64,000 bases of DNA from Acinetobacter sp. NCu2D-2 (GCF_001647675.1 NZ_CP015594.1:62001-126000), one strand, 5' to 3'; counted from the first letter of the stretch, positions 31,048 to 41,109 are shown. Program-made: numbers and translations. The notes: generated by a model not told the origin, from the letters alone.

Positions 31048-31383
31048 TTAGAGCATTGTGACCACCTGCTGTCGTCCAATGCGCTGCCAGGGCAAACCCT
31101 GGATCAGTGCCTGTAACTGTTCCGGGCTGAGAGCTACGCTTTCACCCTGGTGAACTTTAGCCCAGTGAAATTTGCCCTGTTCCAGCCGCCGGGCACACAG
31201 CCAGATGCCCAGTCCATCATGCACCAGTACTTTCATACGATGGCCACGTTTATTACAGAACAGGTAGGCGCAATGCGGTTTGATCGAGCCAAAGGCTTTC
31301 ATGATCTGCGCCATAGCCGTATCCATACCCGCACGCATGTCCATCGGCTGGGTAGAGAGCCAAATTTCATTGATACGGATCAT
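31048..31383 (-). CDS. tnpB: IS66 accessory protein TnpB
   Basis: An IS66 Orf2 protein of 111 residues (MIRINEIWLSTQPMDMRAGMD..., YLFCNKRGHRMKVLVHDGLGIWL). It is needed for IS66 transposition with TnpA and TnpC. The start ATG at 31383 overlaps the tnpA stop (ATGA), so translation is coupled. Confidence 0.9.
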   Translation of the reverse strand: MIRINEIWLSTQPMDMRAGMDTAMAQIMKAFGSIKPHCAYLFCNKRGHRMKVLVHDGLGIWLCARRLEQGKFHWAKVHQGESVALSPEQLQALIQGLPWQRIGRQQVVTML

Positions 31384-31763
31384 GTTGCCAGTGCCTTGAG
31401 TAATTCTGCCAAGGCAGGTATTTCTGATGTCTGCCATTTTAGCTGAATATCATTATTCGTATGAGGCACGGTGATACACAACGTGATCCTCTCATCAATA
31501 GGTTGGCTGATTGCAGCAGTGTAAGGCAAAGCAATAAATGCTGGATTCACATGAGTAGGATCCTGCACGGCACCATCATGATGGCTGAGGATCCTGATCC
31601 AACGACTGACAAGGTTGGCATTAATACTATGTTGCAGTGCGACCGAAGCGATCGAGGTATTAGGATTTTTGCAGGCATTGACAATACTGAGTTTGAATTC
31701 TTTGCTGTATGTTCTGCGTTTTTTAGCAATAGGAGGTGTTGCTGAATATATATCCATGTTCAT
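31380..31763 (-). CDS. tnpA: IS66 accessory protein TnpA
   Basis: A 127-residue protein with an N-terminal helix-turn-helix (KEFKLSIVNACKNPNTSIASVALQHSINANLVSRWIR), as in IS66 Orf1. ATG 31763 or 31757 may start it. First gene of the IS66 operon. Confidence 0.88.
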   Translation of the reverse strand: MNMDIYSATPPIAKKRRTYSKEFKLSIVNACKNPNTSIASVALQHSINANLVSRWIRILSHHDGAVQDPTHVNPAFIALPYTAAISQPIDERITLCITVPHTNNDIQLKWQTSEIPALAELLKALAT

Positions 31764-31849
31764 GGATTAAGTCCCCACTTGTTTTTAGGTGGGGACTAAA
31801 TTAAGGCTTATAGGATCGCTTGGTAAGGCTGTGTTAGCCGGATGCTTAC

Positions 31850-31857
31850 AATTTAAA
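31850..31857 (+). repeat. Right copy of the IS66 target duplication
   Basis: AATTTAAA, identical to 26986-26993. Confidence 0.9.
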
Positions 31858-31966
31858 TCCATTGTCTCATAAATGAAATACTGAATATTAACTTGGTTAT
31901 TTATTCATCATTACGTAAGGGCTAAGATAGCACCATGTTCATCCTATCTTATATAGGAGTAATAAG

Positions 31967-32842
31967 ATGAAAAAAGTAATTGGTGTATATCGTAATCAAC
32001 AAATGCATTGGGTTGGCGATGGCTTCCCAGTCAAAAATCTATTCTCCTATGATCGTTTGGGGCAAGCCATTAGTCCATTTCTGCTTTTGGATTATGCAGC
32101 TCCTTATCATTTCGATGCGACTCAAGCACAACATGGTGTAGGCTCACATCCACATCGCGGTTTTGAAACAGTGACATTGGCGTACCAAGGTGAAGTGACA
32201 CATCAAGACTCAAGTGGCGGTGGTGGCACCATCCAAGCAGGGGATGTGCAATGGATGACAGCAGGTTCAGGCGTAGTACATGAAGAGTTTCATTCCAGTG
32301 ATTTTGCCCAACATGGTGGTTTGTTTGAAATGGTGCAGCTTTGGATCAATTTACCTGCCAAAGATAAAATGACGACACCACGTTATCAGGCGATCACCAA
32401 AGCAGATATTCCTCGTGTGAAGCTTGAAGATGAGGCAGGACATATGCGTATCATTGCAGGTGAATATGCAGAGCACCGCGGTCCAGCCCAAACTTTTAGT
32501 GATGTCAATGTTTGGGATGGCGAGATCAAAGCGGGGCATGAAGCATTTATCAATGTGCCTTTTTTCCATAACAGTATTGTTGTGGTGTTAAAAGGTGATG
32601 TAGATATTAATGGTACGCATGTGTTGGACAGTTCTATGGTGATGTTTGGTAAAGGCACTGGAACAGGCATTCGTTTACAGGCAGATCAGGATACTCAGTT
32701 TTTAGTATTGACTGGGGAGCCATTAAACGAGCCAATCCAAGGTTATGGTCCATTTGTCATGAATAGCAAAGCTGAAATCGTGCAAGCTTTTCAGGACTTC
32801 AATAATGGTAAATTTGGTGAAATTGCTGTAGAAACAGTTTGA
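31967..32842 (+). CDS. Pirin family protein
   Basis: A 291-residue bicupin of the pirin family. The N-terminal cupin carries the metal-binding His set in VGSHPHRGFETVTLAYQG and HxxE region SGVVHEEFHS, as in bacterial pirins with quercetinase-like activity. A ribosome site (AGGAGTAA) precedes the ATG. It is divergent from the LysR gene on the other side of the IS66 element; only about 110 bases of the original upstream region remain adjacent. Confidence 0.9.
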   Translation: MKKVIGVYRNQQMHWVGDGFPVKNLFSYDRLGQAISPFLLLDYAAPYHFDATQAQHGVGSHPHRGFETVTLAYQGEVTHQDSSGGGGTIQAGDVQWMTAGSGVVHEEFHSSDFAQHGGLFEMVQLWINLPAKDKMTTPRYQAITKADIPRVKLEDEAGHMRIIAGEYAEHRGPAQTFSDVNVWDGEIKAGHEAFINVPFFHNSIVVVLKGDVDINGTHVLDSSMVMFGKGTGTGIRLQADQDTQFLVLTGEPLNEPIQGYGPFVMNSKAEIVQAFQDFNNGKFGEIAVETV

Positions 32843-32860
32843 TCTTGTAGAAAAGAAATA

Positions 32861-32890
32861 CAAAAGCCTCTGTAAATACAGGGGCTTTTG
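32861..32890 (+). terminator. Pirin gene terminator
   Basis: AAAAGCCTCTGT pairs with ACAGGGGCTTTT (one G-U pair). Confidence 0.8.
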
Positions 32891-33230
32891 TATTGCAATC
32901 GCTGTATGTTCTTCTTGTTATTAAGCTTATACACCGCAATTCGATCATGTGGAGGCTGATCAATCGAAGTGTTTATTATGTGATCATCTTAGTGAAAATT
33001 ATATTTAAAGTAAAATAAGTTTTAATGATTGGTCAATCATAAACTCTGATTTGTAATGTATTAATCGATATAGATAAAAAAGCAATTAATTATAAAAATT
33101 CAAAGAAGGGAGAAAGAAGTCAAAATTTACTGTCCTGTTTGATTTTGGTGAAAAGCCTGCAATATGGAAGATTTTAATAACATCATTGCTCAATGCTTAG
33201 GTCATAATTTCGAAAAGTTTTTAATAATGG

Positions 33231-34538
33231 ATGATCAGTTTGGATATCGCAGTAATTGGGAGTGGCATGGCCGGACTGGCAACAGCCAGAATTCTTCAAG
33301 ATGCAGGACATCAGATTACGATTTTTGAAGCACTTCAAGGTCGTGGTATGGACAGTCATAGTCTGGAGTTTGAAGGTGGTTTAATTGATGCACCTTTACG
33401 TGTGATGAACCCTCATTTATGGAAAAACACGCTGAGCCTTGCGACTCATTTAGGCATTAAAACCTTTCCAGTGCGTACCTATATGGCATGTAGCTGGTTA
33501 TTTGAAGATAAGACAGAAACATGGTTAACGACGTCACGTAGTCGAATTGGTAACTTCCCGATTATTAATAACCGTAAAGGTTTACAGCAATATGGCTGGC
33601 GTTTGGTCAAAGGTTTACTGCAACTGAAAGCGGCTTTAACCAAGTTTTTTAAATCTCAACATCAAGAGATCAGCTTGGCTGAATTCATCAATCGCAATGA
33701 AATTGAGGAAGTTTTTTGGCATGGTGCGGTGATGCCGGTACTTTATACGATTTGTACCTGTGATCCGAAAACTATTGGTGAATGGCCTGCGAAACCATTA
33801 TTGATTTTCCTGCGTCAACTTACTGATGGAGATGCTTTACTTCGCATGCAAGGTGGAACACCTGCATTGGTTGATAAACTAATTGAAGGTATCCATATTG
33901 AAGATGGTGCTGCAATTACTTTGGTACAAGAGCAAGGTGATCAGGTTAAGGTAGAGAATGCGGCAGGGTATTCGAAACTGTTTGATCGTGTGATTGTAGC
34001 GACACCAACCACGAATATTGAACAATTCCTAGATGTGAACCAATTTGCTAATGATATCGAATTGCTAAAGAAATTTAAATTTGAGCAGGGTGAATTGGTT
34101 ATTCATACCGATGCTTCTGTAATGCCGCCAAAACGTAAAGATTGGGCAGTTCTGAGTTATATGATGGATCGTAAATTCACTCGTCAGCAATTTACTGTTT
34201 GGCTGAATTCGATTGAACCGAGTTTAGTCGGCAAGTCTGCCGTATTCCAAACATGGCGTCCTGTGACTGAGATTGACCCGAAAAAAGTGATCTCATCTGT
34301 CACCTTAACGCGAGCAGTCGTCGATGCTGATACAGTTGCCTTGAATAAAGAGCTTCAACAACGTCACTTGGATGCCAATCGTAAAGTCTTTTATTGTGGC
34401 TCATGGTCATGTGATGGCTTACCGATTTTAGAATCTGCCGTAACCTCCGCGATGAAGATTGGTGAAATCTTTGCTGCTCCACTGCCATTTGCAGGTTTAA
34501 AACCTGTGGTTGAAGTTGCACCGCAGTTGGGCTACTAA
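33231..34538 (+). CDS. FAD-dependent amine-oxidase-like oxidoreductase
   Basis: A 435-residue flavoprotein. The dinucleotide-binding motif GSGMAGLATARILQDAGHQITIFEA lies at residues 9-34 and the C-terminal FAD contact region is YCGSWSCDGLPILESAVTSAMKIGE. It resembles the NAD(P)/FAD amine-oxidase-like proteins that accompany lipid-modifying methyltransferases. The methyltransferase gene begins one base after its stop, so the two form an operon. The ribosome site is weak. The substrate is unknown. Confidence 0.8.
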   Translation: MISLDIAVIGSGMAGLATARILQDAGHQITIFEALQGRGMDSHSLEFEGGLIDAPLRVMNPHLWKNTLSLATHLGIKTFPVRTYMACSWLFEDKTETWLTTSRSRIGNFPIINNRKGLQQYGWRLVKGLLQLKAALTKFFKSQHQEISLAEFINRNEIEEVFWHGAVMPVLYTICTCDPKTIGEWPAKPLLIFLRQLTDGDALLRMQGGTPALVDKLIEGIHIEDGAAITLVQEQGDQVKVENAAGYSKLFDRVIVATPTTNIEQFLDVNQFANDIELLKKFKFEQGELVIHTDASVMPPKRKDWAVLSYMMDRKFTRQQFTVWLNSIEPSLVGKSAVFQTWRPVTEIDPKKVISSVTLTRAVVDADTVALNKELQQRHLDANRKVFYCGSWSCDGLPILESAVTSAMKIGEIFAAPLPFAGLKPVVEVAPQLGY

Positions 34539-34539
34539 A

Positions 34540-35388
34540 ATGCATTTACCCAAAGCATTCAAGACCAAATTATCTGAACATAAATATGCAATTAATGCTG
34601 CAATGTTAGGTGATCAGTCGAGCTTGCCTTGGAGTAATTTGGGATATTGGCAAGCAGGTCAGCATGATTATGTGTTGGCTTGCGCGCAATTGGCAGATCA
34701 TCTTGCTCAAGCTGTGAATTTAAATTCAAAAGATAAACTGCTTGATTTAGGTTGTGGGCAAGGTGCGAGTTTATTGTTTTGGCAACAGCATTATCAGGTA
34801 CAATATTTGGCAGGCGTTGAGTTACAGGCACAGCATGTTGCGCGTATAAGGGAACAAATTCCTGATTTAAATGCCATTTATCATGCATCTTTTTTAAAAC
34901 TGAAAGAGATCCAGTTTTCACAGAAATTTGATGTGGTGATGTGTATTGATGCGGCCTATCACAGCCCATTAATCACGTTGCTCGACAACATAAACAGTGT
35001 TTTGAATTCAAAAGCACGAATCGGATTTCACACGCTAATTTGGTCAGATCAAGGGCAACATTTAAATTCATTACAAAAATTACAATATCGAATGTTGCTA
35101 AAATCTGCAGATGTACACTTCAATGAGTTAAAAACGGCATCACAGCTAAAAAATATATTGGAACAGTTTGAATTTAAAGATATTGAGATTGAGGATTTAT
35201 CAGCACAGGTCTTATCGGGTTTTGCGCATTACGTAAAACAGGATTTAAATTCAAAAGGACGCTTAAAAGAAAAAACGAGTACTAAGTTAGATGAATTTAA
35301 AATTCAAATGACGGCAAAGCTATGTGAGAAATTATTTAGAGATGGTTTTGTCAAATACGTACAAGTGACTGCACAAAGCATAAAATAG
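34540..35388 (+). CDS. Class I SAM-dependent methyltransferase
   Basis: A 282-residue methyltransferase. SAM-binding motif I is LLDLGCGQGASLLFW (near residue 65), followed by an acidic motif II (VELQAQHV) and motif IV FDVVMCIDAAYHS. ATG 34540 follows the oxidoreductase stop by one base. The pair recalls cyclopropane-fatty-acid-type operons, but this protein lacks the cyclopropane-synthase length and I cannot name its substrate. Confidence 0.8.
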   Translation: MHLPKAFKTKLSEHKYAINAAMLGDQSSLPWSNLGYWQAGQHDYVLACAQLADHLAQAVNLNSKDKLLDLGCGQGASLLFWQQHYQVQYLAGVELQAQHVARIREQIPDLNAIYHASFLKLKEIQFSQKFDVVMCIDAAYHSPLITLLDNINSVLNSKARIGFHTLIWSDQGQHLNSLQKLQYRMLLKSADVHFNELKTASQLKNILEQFEFKDIEIEDLSAQVLSGFAHYVKQDLNSKGRLKEKTSTKLDEFKIQMTAKLCEKLFRDGFVKYVQVTAQSIK

Positions 35389-35411
35389 AAAAATGCGGGC
35401 TTTAAAAACAT

Positions 35412-35437
35412 CAAAGCCTCACTAAGAAGCGAGGCTA
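35412..35437 (-). terminator. Possible terminator of the tRNA-Thr transcript
   Basis: AGCCTC pairs with GAGGCT just past the tRNA 3' end on the minus strand; the following T-run is interrupted, so it is a weak call. Confidence 0.5.
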
Positions 35438-35442
35438 AGAAA

Positions 35443-35518
<76 letters not shown>

Positions 35519-35702
35519 GTTGTGGGATGCATTCTACAGATTTTTTTTAGCCATGCAAGCCAAAAAATAACCGTTTAAATTTTTTGCGCTACTCTGCATA
35601 GGTAAAAACATTAAATCAGTGAAATAAATTGCGTAAAAATAATTTCGCCTGCATGTGGAGCTACAGGCGAAAATTTGACGAGTGAATAATATATGGAAAT
35701 AA

Positions 35703-35930
35703 TTAACGGCTTCTTAGCACTTTGTCGAGGTCTTGCGCGCATTCTTCTAAGGTGAATGCCATATCAAATTGTAACTGAGGTTTAAGTTCTTGAGCGAGGC
35801 TTCTCCATTGTTCAATGAGACGTAAAGCTTTCTGAATTTTATGTTTATTGACATCTTTGGCGATGGTCGGGGTATAACCGCCACGTTTAGCATTTTTGAT
35901 CTGTTTTACATAGTTTGCGCTGTTATTCAT
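35703..35930 (-). CDS. Small basic hypothetical protein
   Basis: A 75-residue protein (MNNSANYVKQIKNAKRGGYT...) with a clear ribosome site, AAGGAG 7 bases before the ATG. It is helical, basic at the N-terminus, and has no membrane segment. Family not recognised. It stands alone between a tRNA gene and an outer-membrane protein gene. Confidence 0.7.
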   Translation of the reverse strand: MNNSANYVKQIKNAKRGGYTPTIAKDVNKHKIQKALRLIEQWRSLAQELKPQLQFDMAFTLEECAQDLDKVLRSR

Positions 35931-36104
35931 ATTCGCTCCTTAGAATAGCAGTGAACCTGAGTGGACATGAAGTGAAGATCAAGAGTGAACTAAGTCTTTT
36001 ATTAAAATGGTTTTCTCCTTATTTATTAGGTTTAAATTGAACATAACATAAGTTTTGTGACAATAGAATTAAGCTATTTTTATGCCAATTTTTATAAGAA
36101 AATA

Positions 36105-36132
36105 AAAAAGCCACATAGTTGTGGCTTTTTTA
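36105..36132. terminator. Terminator of the outer-membrane protein gene
   Basis: AAAAAGCCACA pairs with TGTGGCTTTTT; on the minus strand it follows the 36154-36873 gene. Confidence 0.85.
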
Positions 36133-36153
36133 ATAAGGTCTAGAATTTAAAGA

Positions 36154-36873
36154 TTAGAAGCGATATTTCAGACCGAAGTTATAGCTTGTGCCGTGTAGGT
36201 CAAGTGAACCGCTACGACCTTTTAATGTAGTGGTTTCATCTCCAACAGTTTCTGTGCCGCGAATGCTGGTATTTTGTGACCACTTATAACCAAGACCTGC
36301 ATATGCAGCAAGTTGAGGCGTAAAGTAGTGACCTAATTCAATATTTACAGGAATGAAAATATTACGTGCTTTAGCATCGGTTTTAGTGGTTGTTTCTGTA
36401 CGGTCAGTTTCTTCTCCCGTATCAGGATCAAATTCGATAGAAACGTCTGTGCTGCTATATTTTAAATCAGACCACATATAGCCAATACCTGCTTGTGCGA
36501 GCGCATAAGTATTGTTTTTATTGTAGAACGTGTATTGTCCACCAAAAGACACTTGCTCGTTTTTAAAGTCATCATCAGATTGATGCTCGTACTTAGTCCA
36601 TACACCACGTTGGTCAAAATCATAAGTTGAACCAAGATGGAAACCATGAAAACGTGCTTTTCCACCAATAGCACTTGAATCTACTTTCCACCCTGTATAA
36701 CCACCATGTAAGGTAAATGCATTATTGACTTGGTCAGATGCTACAGTTGTTGAAACATAGTTTGGTGTTGTCCCCAAGGCAGCAGGTTGACCATATTGCA
36801 CATTCAAAGCTTGATCTGCGCAGGCAATTCCTGATGCTAAAGTTGTTAAACCAATTAAAATAAGTTTTTTCAT
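36154..36873 (-). CDS. Outer-membrane beta-barrel protein of unknown function
   Basis: A 239-residue protein with a signal peptide (MKKLILIGLTTLASGIACA, cleavage before DQAL). Alternating hydrophobic strands with aromatic girdles (FHGFHLGSTYDFDQRGVWTKYEH; QVSFGGQYTFYNKNNTYALAQAG) and the C-terminal YRF end show a small eight-stranded barrel. An acidic loop (FDPDTGEETDRTETTTKTD) is probably exposed. It is not CarO. Specific function unknown. Confidence 0.8.
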   Translation of the reverse strand: MKKLILIGLTTLASGIACADQALNVQYGQPAALGTTPNYVSTTVASDQVNNAFTLHGGYTGWKVDSSAIGGKARFHGFHLGSTYDFDQRGVWTKYEHQSDDDFKNEQVSFGGQYTFYNKNNTYALAQAGIGYMWSDLKYSSTDVSIEFDPDTGEETDRTETTTKTDAKARNIFIPVNIELGHYFTPQLAAYAGLGYKWSQNTSIRGTETVGDETTTLKGRSGSLDLHGTSYNFGLKYRF

Positions 36874-37129
36874 TATTATACCCCTCAGTAATGACCTTCA
36901 TGCTAACAAAAAACAATCGATTTACAATATTTTCATGATAAATAACGCAAATACTGGTGGGTCTAGTTTTTAGCTTGAATACCTTGGTTAAAATTTTATT
37001 TTTAAATATACCGTCAAATATCTCTGGATACTACAAGACTGTATAAGATTGCAAAGACGAAAAAAAAGGCTTGAACCCTTTAGATTCAAACCTTTTAGTA
37101 CTACGGTATAGTCCAGTAACAAGCAATTT

Positions 37130-37220
37130 TGGCGGTGAAAGAGGGATTCGAACCCTCGATACGCTATAAACGTATACACACTTTCCAGGCGTGCTCCTTC
37201 AGCCACTCGGACACTTCACC
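37130..37220 (-). tRNA. tRNA-Ser (anticodon GGA)
   Basis: The minus strand starts GGTGAAGTGTCCGAGTGGC, with anticodon loop CTGGAAA, a long variable arm as in serine tRNAs, T-loop GTTCGAATC and encoded CCA. 91 nt. Confidence 0.96.
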
Positions 37221-37337
37221 ATGGCGGTGCATAATATAGAAAAAACAGAATCATGCCAAGCTGAAACAATTGATTTGAAGAAAAAGTTTTAGTCTGGTGC
37301 TATGATCTGCAAAAATGCTTTAAAACGAAGACAATAT

Positions 37338-39218
37338 ATGCAAAGCACTGCACATAAAGCAGCTCTCCCAGTGGTAACACTTGCTGCGCTTGGGGTCGTT
37401 TTTGGTGACATTGGCACCAGCCCTCTCTACGCACTGCGACAATGTTTTCTTACCGCACATCTAGCGATTAGCGAAGCCTCAGTATTGGGAATTTTGTCAC
37501 TGATATTTTGGTGCATCATGCTTACCGTCAGTTTTAAGTATGTGACCATTATCATGCGTGCCGACAACAATGGTGAGGGCGGAATCATGTCTTTATTGGC
37601 ATTGAATCTGCGGACGACCTTAATTTCGGATGATAAAAAGATCTATCTGATTGCCCTTGGTTTTGTCGGCGCTTCACTATTTTTTGGTGATGGCATCATT
37701 ACGCCTGCGATCTCCATTCTGTCTGCCATTGAAGGTCTGAGTATTGCAACGCCTGTTTTTAATGACTGGCTTATGCCTTTATCAATCGGGATCTTGGCGG
37801 GGTTATTCTTTATTCAGCGTCACGGTACAGCGACGATGGGTAAGTTCTTTGGTCCATTAACACTGACTTGGTTTTTATCTATAGGTGGTTTTGGTTTGTG
37901 GAGTATTCTGCAAACGCCTGAAGTCTTGGCGATGGTCAATCCTTATTGGGCTTTCCATTTTGTCTTTGATCAGCCTTATGTGGCGTTTCTAACTATGGGC
38001 GCAGTTATTCTCACGATGACGGGTGGTGAAGCGATCTATGCCGATATGGGGCATTTTGGACGTCTTCCGATTCGATTGGCATGGTTCATTATTGTATTAC
38101 CTTGTTTACTCCTGAACTATGCAGGGCAAGGGGCTTTACTGCTTCGTGATGCCAATGCCCTGACCAATCCATTCTATATGCTGATTCCGAATTGGGCGTT
38201 GTATCCAATGATTGGTTTAGCGACAGCAGCAGCGGTCATTGCTTCACAGGCGGTCATTACTGGCGTTTTTTCAATGGTCAATCAAGCGATTCAATTACGC
38301 TATTTACCACGCTTAACCGTACGACATACTTCTGCAGTTGAACGTGGACAGATTTATTTGCCATTTATTAATTGGATGCTGTTTATCTCAGTCGTGATTC
38401 TGATTGCACTGTTTGAAAATAGTGCCAATCTAGCCAGTGCTTATGGCGTGGCGGTCACTATGACCATGCTTTGTGGAACGATTCTGATTTCGATATTGGC
38501 CTATGGTTTTTGGCGCTGGCCAATTTGGAAAGTATTGTTATTCGCGACACCATTTTTAATCCTCGATTTTATTTTCGTGGCATCGACGTCATTGAAAATT
38601 ATTTCAGGGGGATGGGTGCCAATCATGCTTGGAGCAGTCCTGTTTACAGTATTGATGACATGGAAAGATGGTCGTGCATTGGTGCTGAAACGTATGGAAC
38701 AAGATGCGCTGCCAATCGAGTTGTTTATTAAAAGTGTGTCGATGGGTGGTGGAACCAAATTTGTTCCGGGAGATGCGATTTTCCTGACTGGAACGCCGAA
38801 TATTGTGCCACATGCTATGTTGCATAATATTAAGCATAACAAAGTTTTACATGAACGTAATATTATGGTTACGGTAGTGACGCGTGATATTCCTTTTGTG
38901 CCTGCCGATGAACGAGTTAAAGTCGAAAAGCTGGATCAACACTTTTATCGGATCTATATGTATTTTGGCTTTAAAGATCAGCCCAATATTCCTCAAGCTA
39001 TGCAACAGGCCTATGCTGAATGGGACTTTGAATACGATTTAATGCAAATGAGTTTCTTTATTTCGCGTGATCGTATTATTCATACAGTTGGAGATGGCAT
39101 GGCGCCTTGGCGTGAAAAACTGTTTATTTCCATGCAACGCAATACCAGTCCTGTGAGCGATTTTTACCAAATTCCGACCAACCGTGTTGTTGAATTGGGT
39201 AGCCAGATCGAAATCTAA
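37338..39218 (+). CDS. kup: Low-affinity potassium:proton symporter Kup
   Basis: A 626-residue Kup/HAK/KT transporter. The N-terminus shows the signature [18 protein letters not shown], followed by 12 membrane helices ([17 protein letters not shown] is another family motif) and a cytoplasmic C-terminal domain. It imports potassium. I chose ATG 37338 ([11 protein letters not shown]); the frame extends to 37302, overlapping the likely promoter. A terminator follows at 39241. Confidence 0.93.
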   Translation: MQSTAHKAALPVVTLAALGVVFGDIGTSPLYALRQCFLTAHLAISEASVLGILSLIFWCIMLTVSFKYVTIIMRADNNGEGGIMSLLALNLRTTLISDDKKIYLIALGFVGASLFFGDGIITPAISILSAIEGLSIATPVFNDWLMPLSIGILAGLFFIQRHGTATMGKFFGPLTLTWFLSIGGFGLWSILQTPEVLAMVNPYWAFHFVFDQPYVAFLTMGAVILTMTGGEAIYADMGHFGRLPIRLAWFIIVLPCLLLNYAGQGALLLRDANALTNPFYMLIPNWALYPMIGLATAAAVIASQAVITGVFSMVNQAIQLRYLPRLTVRHTSAVERGQIYLPFINWMLFISVVILIALFENSANLASAYGVAVTMTMLCGTILISILAYGFWRWPIWKVLLFATPFLILDFIFVASTSLKIISGGWVPIMLGAVLFTVLMTWKDGRALVLKRMEQDALPIELFIKSVSMGGGTKFVPGDAIFLTGTPNIVPHAMLHNIKHNKVLHERNIMVTVVTRDIPFVPADERVKVEKLDQHFYRIYMYFGFKDQPNIPQAMQQAYAEWDFEYDLMQMSFFISRDRIIHTVGDGMAPWREKLFISMQRNTSPVSDFYQIPTNRVVELGSQIEI

Positions 39219-39240
39219 ATTTTGAAATATTGTGAAATGA

Positions 39241-39267
39241 AAACCAGAGCTAGTCTCTGGTTTTTTA
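39241..39267 (+). terminator. kup terminator
   Basis: AAACCAGAG pairs with CTCTGGTTT, followed by more T. Confidence 0.85.
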
Positions 39268-39348
39268 TGTGAAAAATAAAATTTAAAAATAAAGAATAAA
39301 AGACTGTTATGAATAAATACGGTGCAGGATTCAGCAAGAATGGATCTA

Positions 39349-39361
39349 AGTGCGACATAAA
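39349..39361 (+). repeat. Short match to the left end of the IS30 element
   Basis: AGTGCGACATAAA here is identical to 13 bases at the left end of the IS30 element (42121-42133). It may be a leftover IS30 end or a coincidence; flanking bases do not match. Confidence 0.4.
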
Positions 39362-39475
39362 ATGACGCATCAATGCTTATTTATTCAGCAAATAACGAGT
39401 GCTTGATATACTTCATTTACGCAGCTTGTTAAGCTCAGGCTCAATGCGGTAGATGTACAAAAGTAGCTGTTCAAT

Positions 39476-39997
39476 ATGGCAAAGAAGCAACGGAATTCAA
39501 AAAATTTAATTACTCAGTTTTTAAATGAAAATACGGTAAAAATCATTCTTGGCGTGGTCGCTTCAGGGAGTTTTGCAATTGCTTTTGGGCAAGAAAAAAT
39601 TAGCCAATTGGTTTCGCTATCTTCAGGGTCTAATACAGCATGTCTAGATCAGTTTTATCGTGATGTTCCGCCTTATTTAGTAAAAGAAAGTCTGAAAAAA
39701 GACAGCTATTCACTGTGTTTTAATGGCTTTAATGTGGCTTATTCAGGTGTTTCAAAGACACCATTATGGGTGGCAGAGCTGTTAACGCCGTCGCGCTTAA
39801 GTCAAAAAATTCCGCGTGAAGATAATTTCCATGAGGAAGAGAGAGTTAAATCTGCACATCGTGCAACTTTAGCGGACTATCGTGCCTCAGGTTATGACCG
39901 TGGACATATGGCACCGAATGCAGATATGCCAACCAAAGCCGCACAGTTTGATAGTTTTTCGCTAGCCAACATGGTGCCGCAATTTCTGTCCATCTAA
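39476..39997 (+). pseudogene. Membrane-anchored DNA/RNA non-specific endonuclease, 5' part
   Basis: N-terminal part of a NUC1-family nuclease. A membrane helix (VKIILGVVASGSFAIAF, residues 21-37) anchors the domain outside the cytoplasm. The catalytic motif DRGHMAP is intact, with general-base H144. After residue 169 (NMVPQ) the native reading ends at base 39982 and four foreign codons lead to a stop. The missing part, starting APKNNQQVWRELE with the metal-binding Asn and the Glu, is found in frame at 50020. So the gene is split by about 10 kb and this half is inactive. Confidence 0.88.
39979..39982 (+). repeat. Left GCAA of a possible 4-bp target duplication
   Basis: GCAA occurs at both junctions of the 10-kb insertion (also 50016-50019). 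Removing one copy and everything between restores the nuclease frame exactly. Confidence 0.6.
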
Positions 39998-40096
39998 TCA
40001 TATCATATTTGGTATTAAGTATTTGTTTTTAAACAATTATAAAAATATGATAATCATATTTTTATATCATATAAATTTTTTATTAAGTGGATAATC

Positions 40097-41062
40097 GTGA
40101 AATTTAGTTTTTATTTAATCATATTTAGTATCTGCCTAAATAGTTCATTAGTGTTTGCTAAAGAAAATATTAGTGTTATAGATTATTCAGAAATTGCTAA
40201 GAAAAGACCGATAGAATTATATAGCAGTAAACAAAAACAAAATTCATTTGATGGTTGTTCTGATTTATTTCCTAAAAAAAATCCAAAAGAGACAACTGAG
40301 TTAACATATTTTAATAAAATGAAGTGGAGTATAAGGGAGTTATGTTCTGATAACTTTGCTGTAGTATATTCAGATCGCACTAAAACACCGCTTCTAGTTA
40401 TTGAAAAATTAAGTGCTAAACAAATTAAAAATAAAAGTGAAGGTTTGAAACGGACAGATTTCTTTTATTCTGATCCTAGAATACCTACTAAAGGTAGAGC
40501 AAAAGCATCTGATTATAAAAATGTTCGGCCTAGCGTTGATAGAGGACATCTAGTACCAGCTGGTAATTCAATTACGGCTCGGGGTATGGCTCAAACTTTT
40601 GCATTATCTAATATTTTTCCGCAAGATTCAGACAATAATAGAGGTCCATGGAAAAAAATTGAGACTGATGTTAGAAAATATATCTTAAGATCTGAAGGAG
40701 ATACTTATATTCTTTCTGGCATTATTTTCGATAAAAAAGAAAATTCAGTTAAGATCGGTAAAAATAGAGTTTGGAAACCATCTAGAATATTTAAATTAAT
40801 TTATAACCCTAGCGAAGATAAAGTTTGGGTATATCTCATTAAAAATGAATCTATAAAGATTGTACCTGAACCAATATCTTATGAAGAATTTGTTACTGAG
40901 ACAGGAATAAAATTTGGATTCATTAACAGTAATGGGTCTAGTTATAATTCATCTAGTCAGCCTGTTAAAGAACAAGATATATTCATTGAGAATATAAAAT
41001 CAAAATTTTTGGAATGGTTGCAGAACTTTCTGCAAAGTTTAATTGTTAAAATTCTTCATTAA
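40097..41062 (+). CDS. Exported DNA/RNA non-specific endonuclease
   Basis: A 321-residue NUC1-family nuclease with a signal peptide (FYLIIFSICLNSSLVFA). The catalytic residues are intact: DRGHLVPAGN with the His base, then NIFPQDSDNNRGPWKKIE, in which Asn and Glu are 8 residues apart as in Serratia nuclease. It should cut DNA and RNA in the periplasm or outside. The C-terminus ends in a hydrophobic amphipathic segment (FLEWLQNFLQSLIVKIL). Start GTG 40097. It is AT-rich and only distantly related to the split nuclease upstream. Confidence 0.88.
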   Translation: MKFSFYLIIFSICLNSSLVFAKENISVIDYSEIAKKRPIELYSSKQKQNSFDGCSDLFPKKNPKETTELTYFNKMKWSIRELCSDNFAVVYSDRTKTPLLVIEKLSAKQIKNKSEGLKRTDFFYSDPRIPTKGRAKASDYKNVRPSVDRGHLVPAGNSITARGMAQTFALSNIFPQDSDNNRGPWKKIETDVRKYILRSEGDTYILSGIIFDKKENSVKIGKNRVWKPSRIFKLIYNPSEDKVWVYLIKNESIKIVPEPISYEEFVTETGIKFGFINSNGSSYNSSSQPVKEQDIFIENIKSKFLEWLQNFLQSLIVKILH

Positions 41063-41109
41063 GAGATTATTTTAAATAATGTATATTTTTATTAATTAGT
41101 CGGATTGTT

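Larger units (their letters stand above)
26994..31849 (-). mobile_element. Complete IS66-family element carrying a group II intron
   Basis: The ends are inverted repeats: GTAAGCGTCCGCTGAAC at the left and, read inward on the minus strand, GTAAGCATCCGGCTAAC at the right. Perfect 8-bp direct repeats AATTTAAA flank it. Inside are tnpA, tnpB and tnpC in the usual IS66 order, all on the minus strand. The element is 4856 bp, of which 2344 bp are intron, leaving a 2512-bp IS, a normal IS66 size. Confidence 0.93.

Noticed and set aside
33231..35388. Cyclopropane fatty acid operon
   Set aside because: The oxidoreductase-methyltransferase pair recalls it, but the methyltransferase lacks the length and motifs of cyclopropane synthases and the usual DUF1365 gene is absent.
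36154..36873. CarO channel
   Set aside because: Signal peptide, size and strand pattern do not match CarO.
39349..39361. Solo IS30 end as proof of an excised element
   Set aside because: Only 13 bases match and the outer part of the repeat does not; kept as a weak repeat, not as an element.
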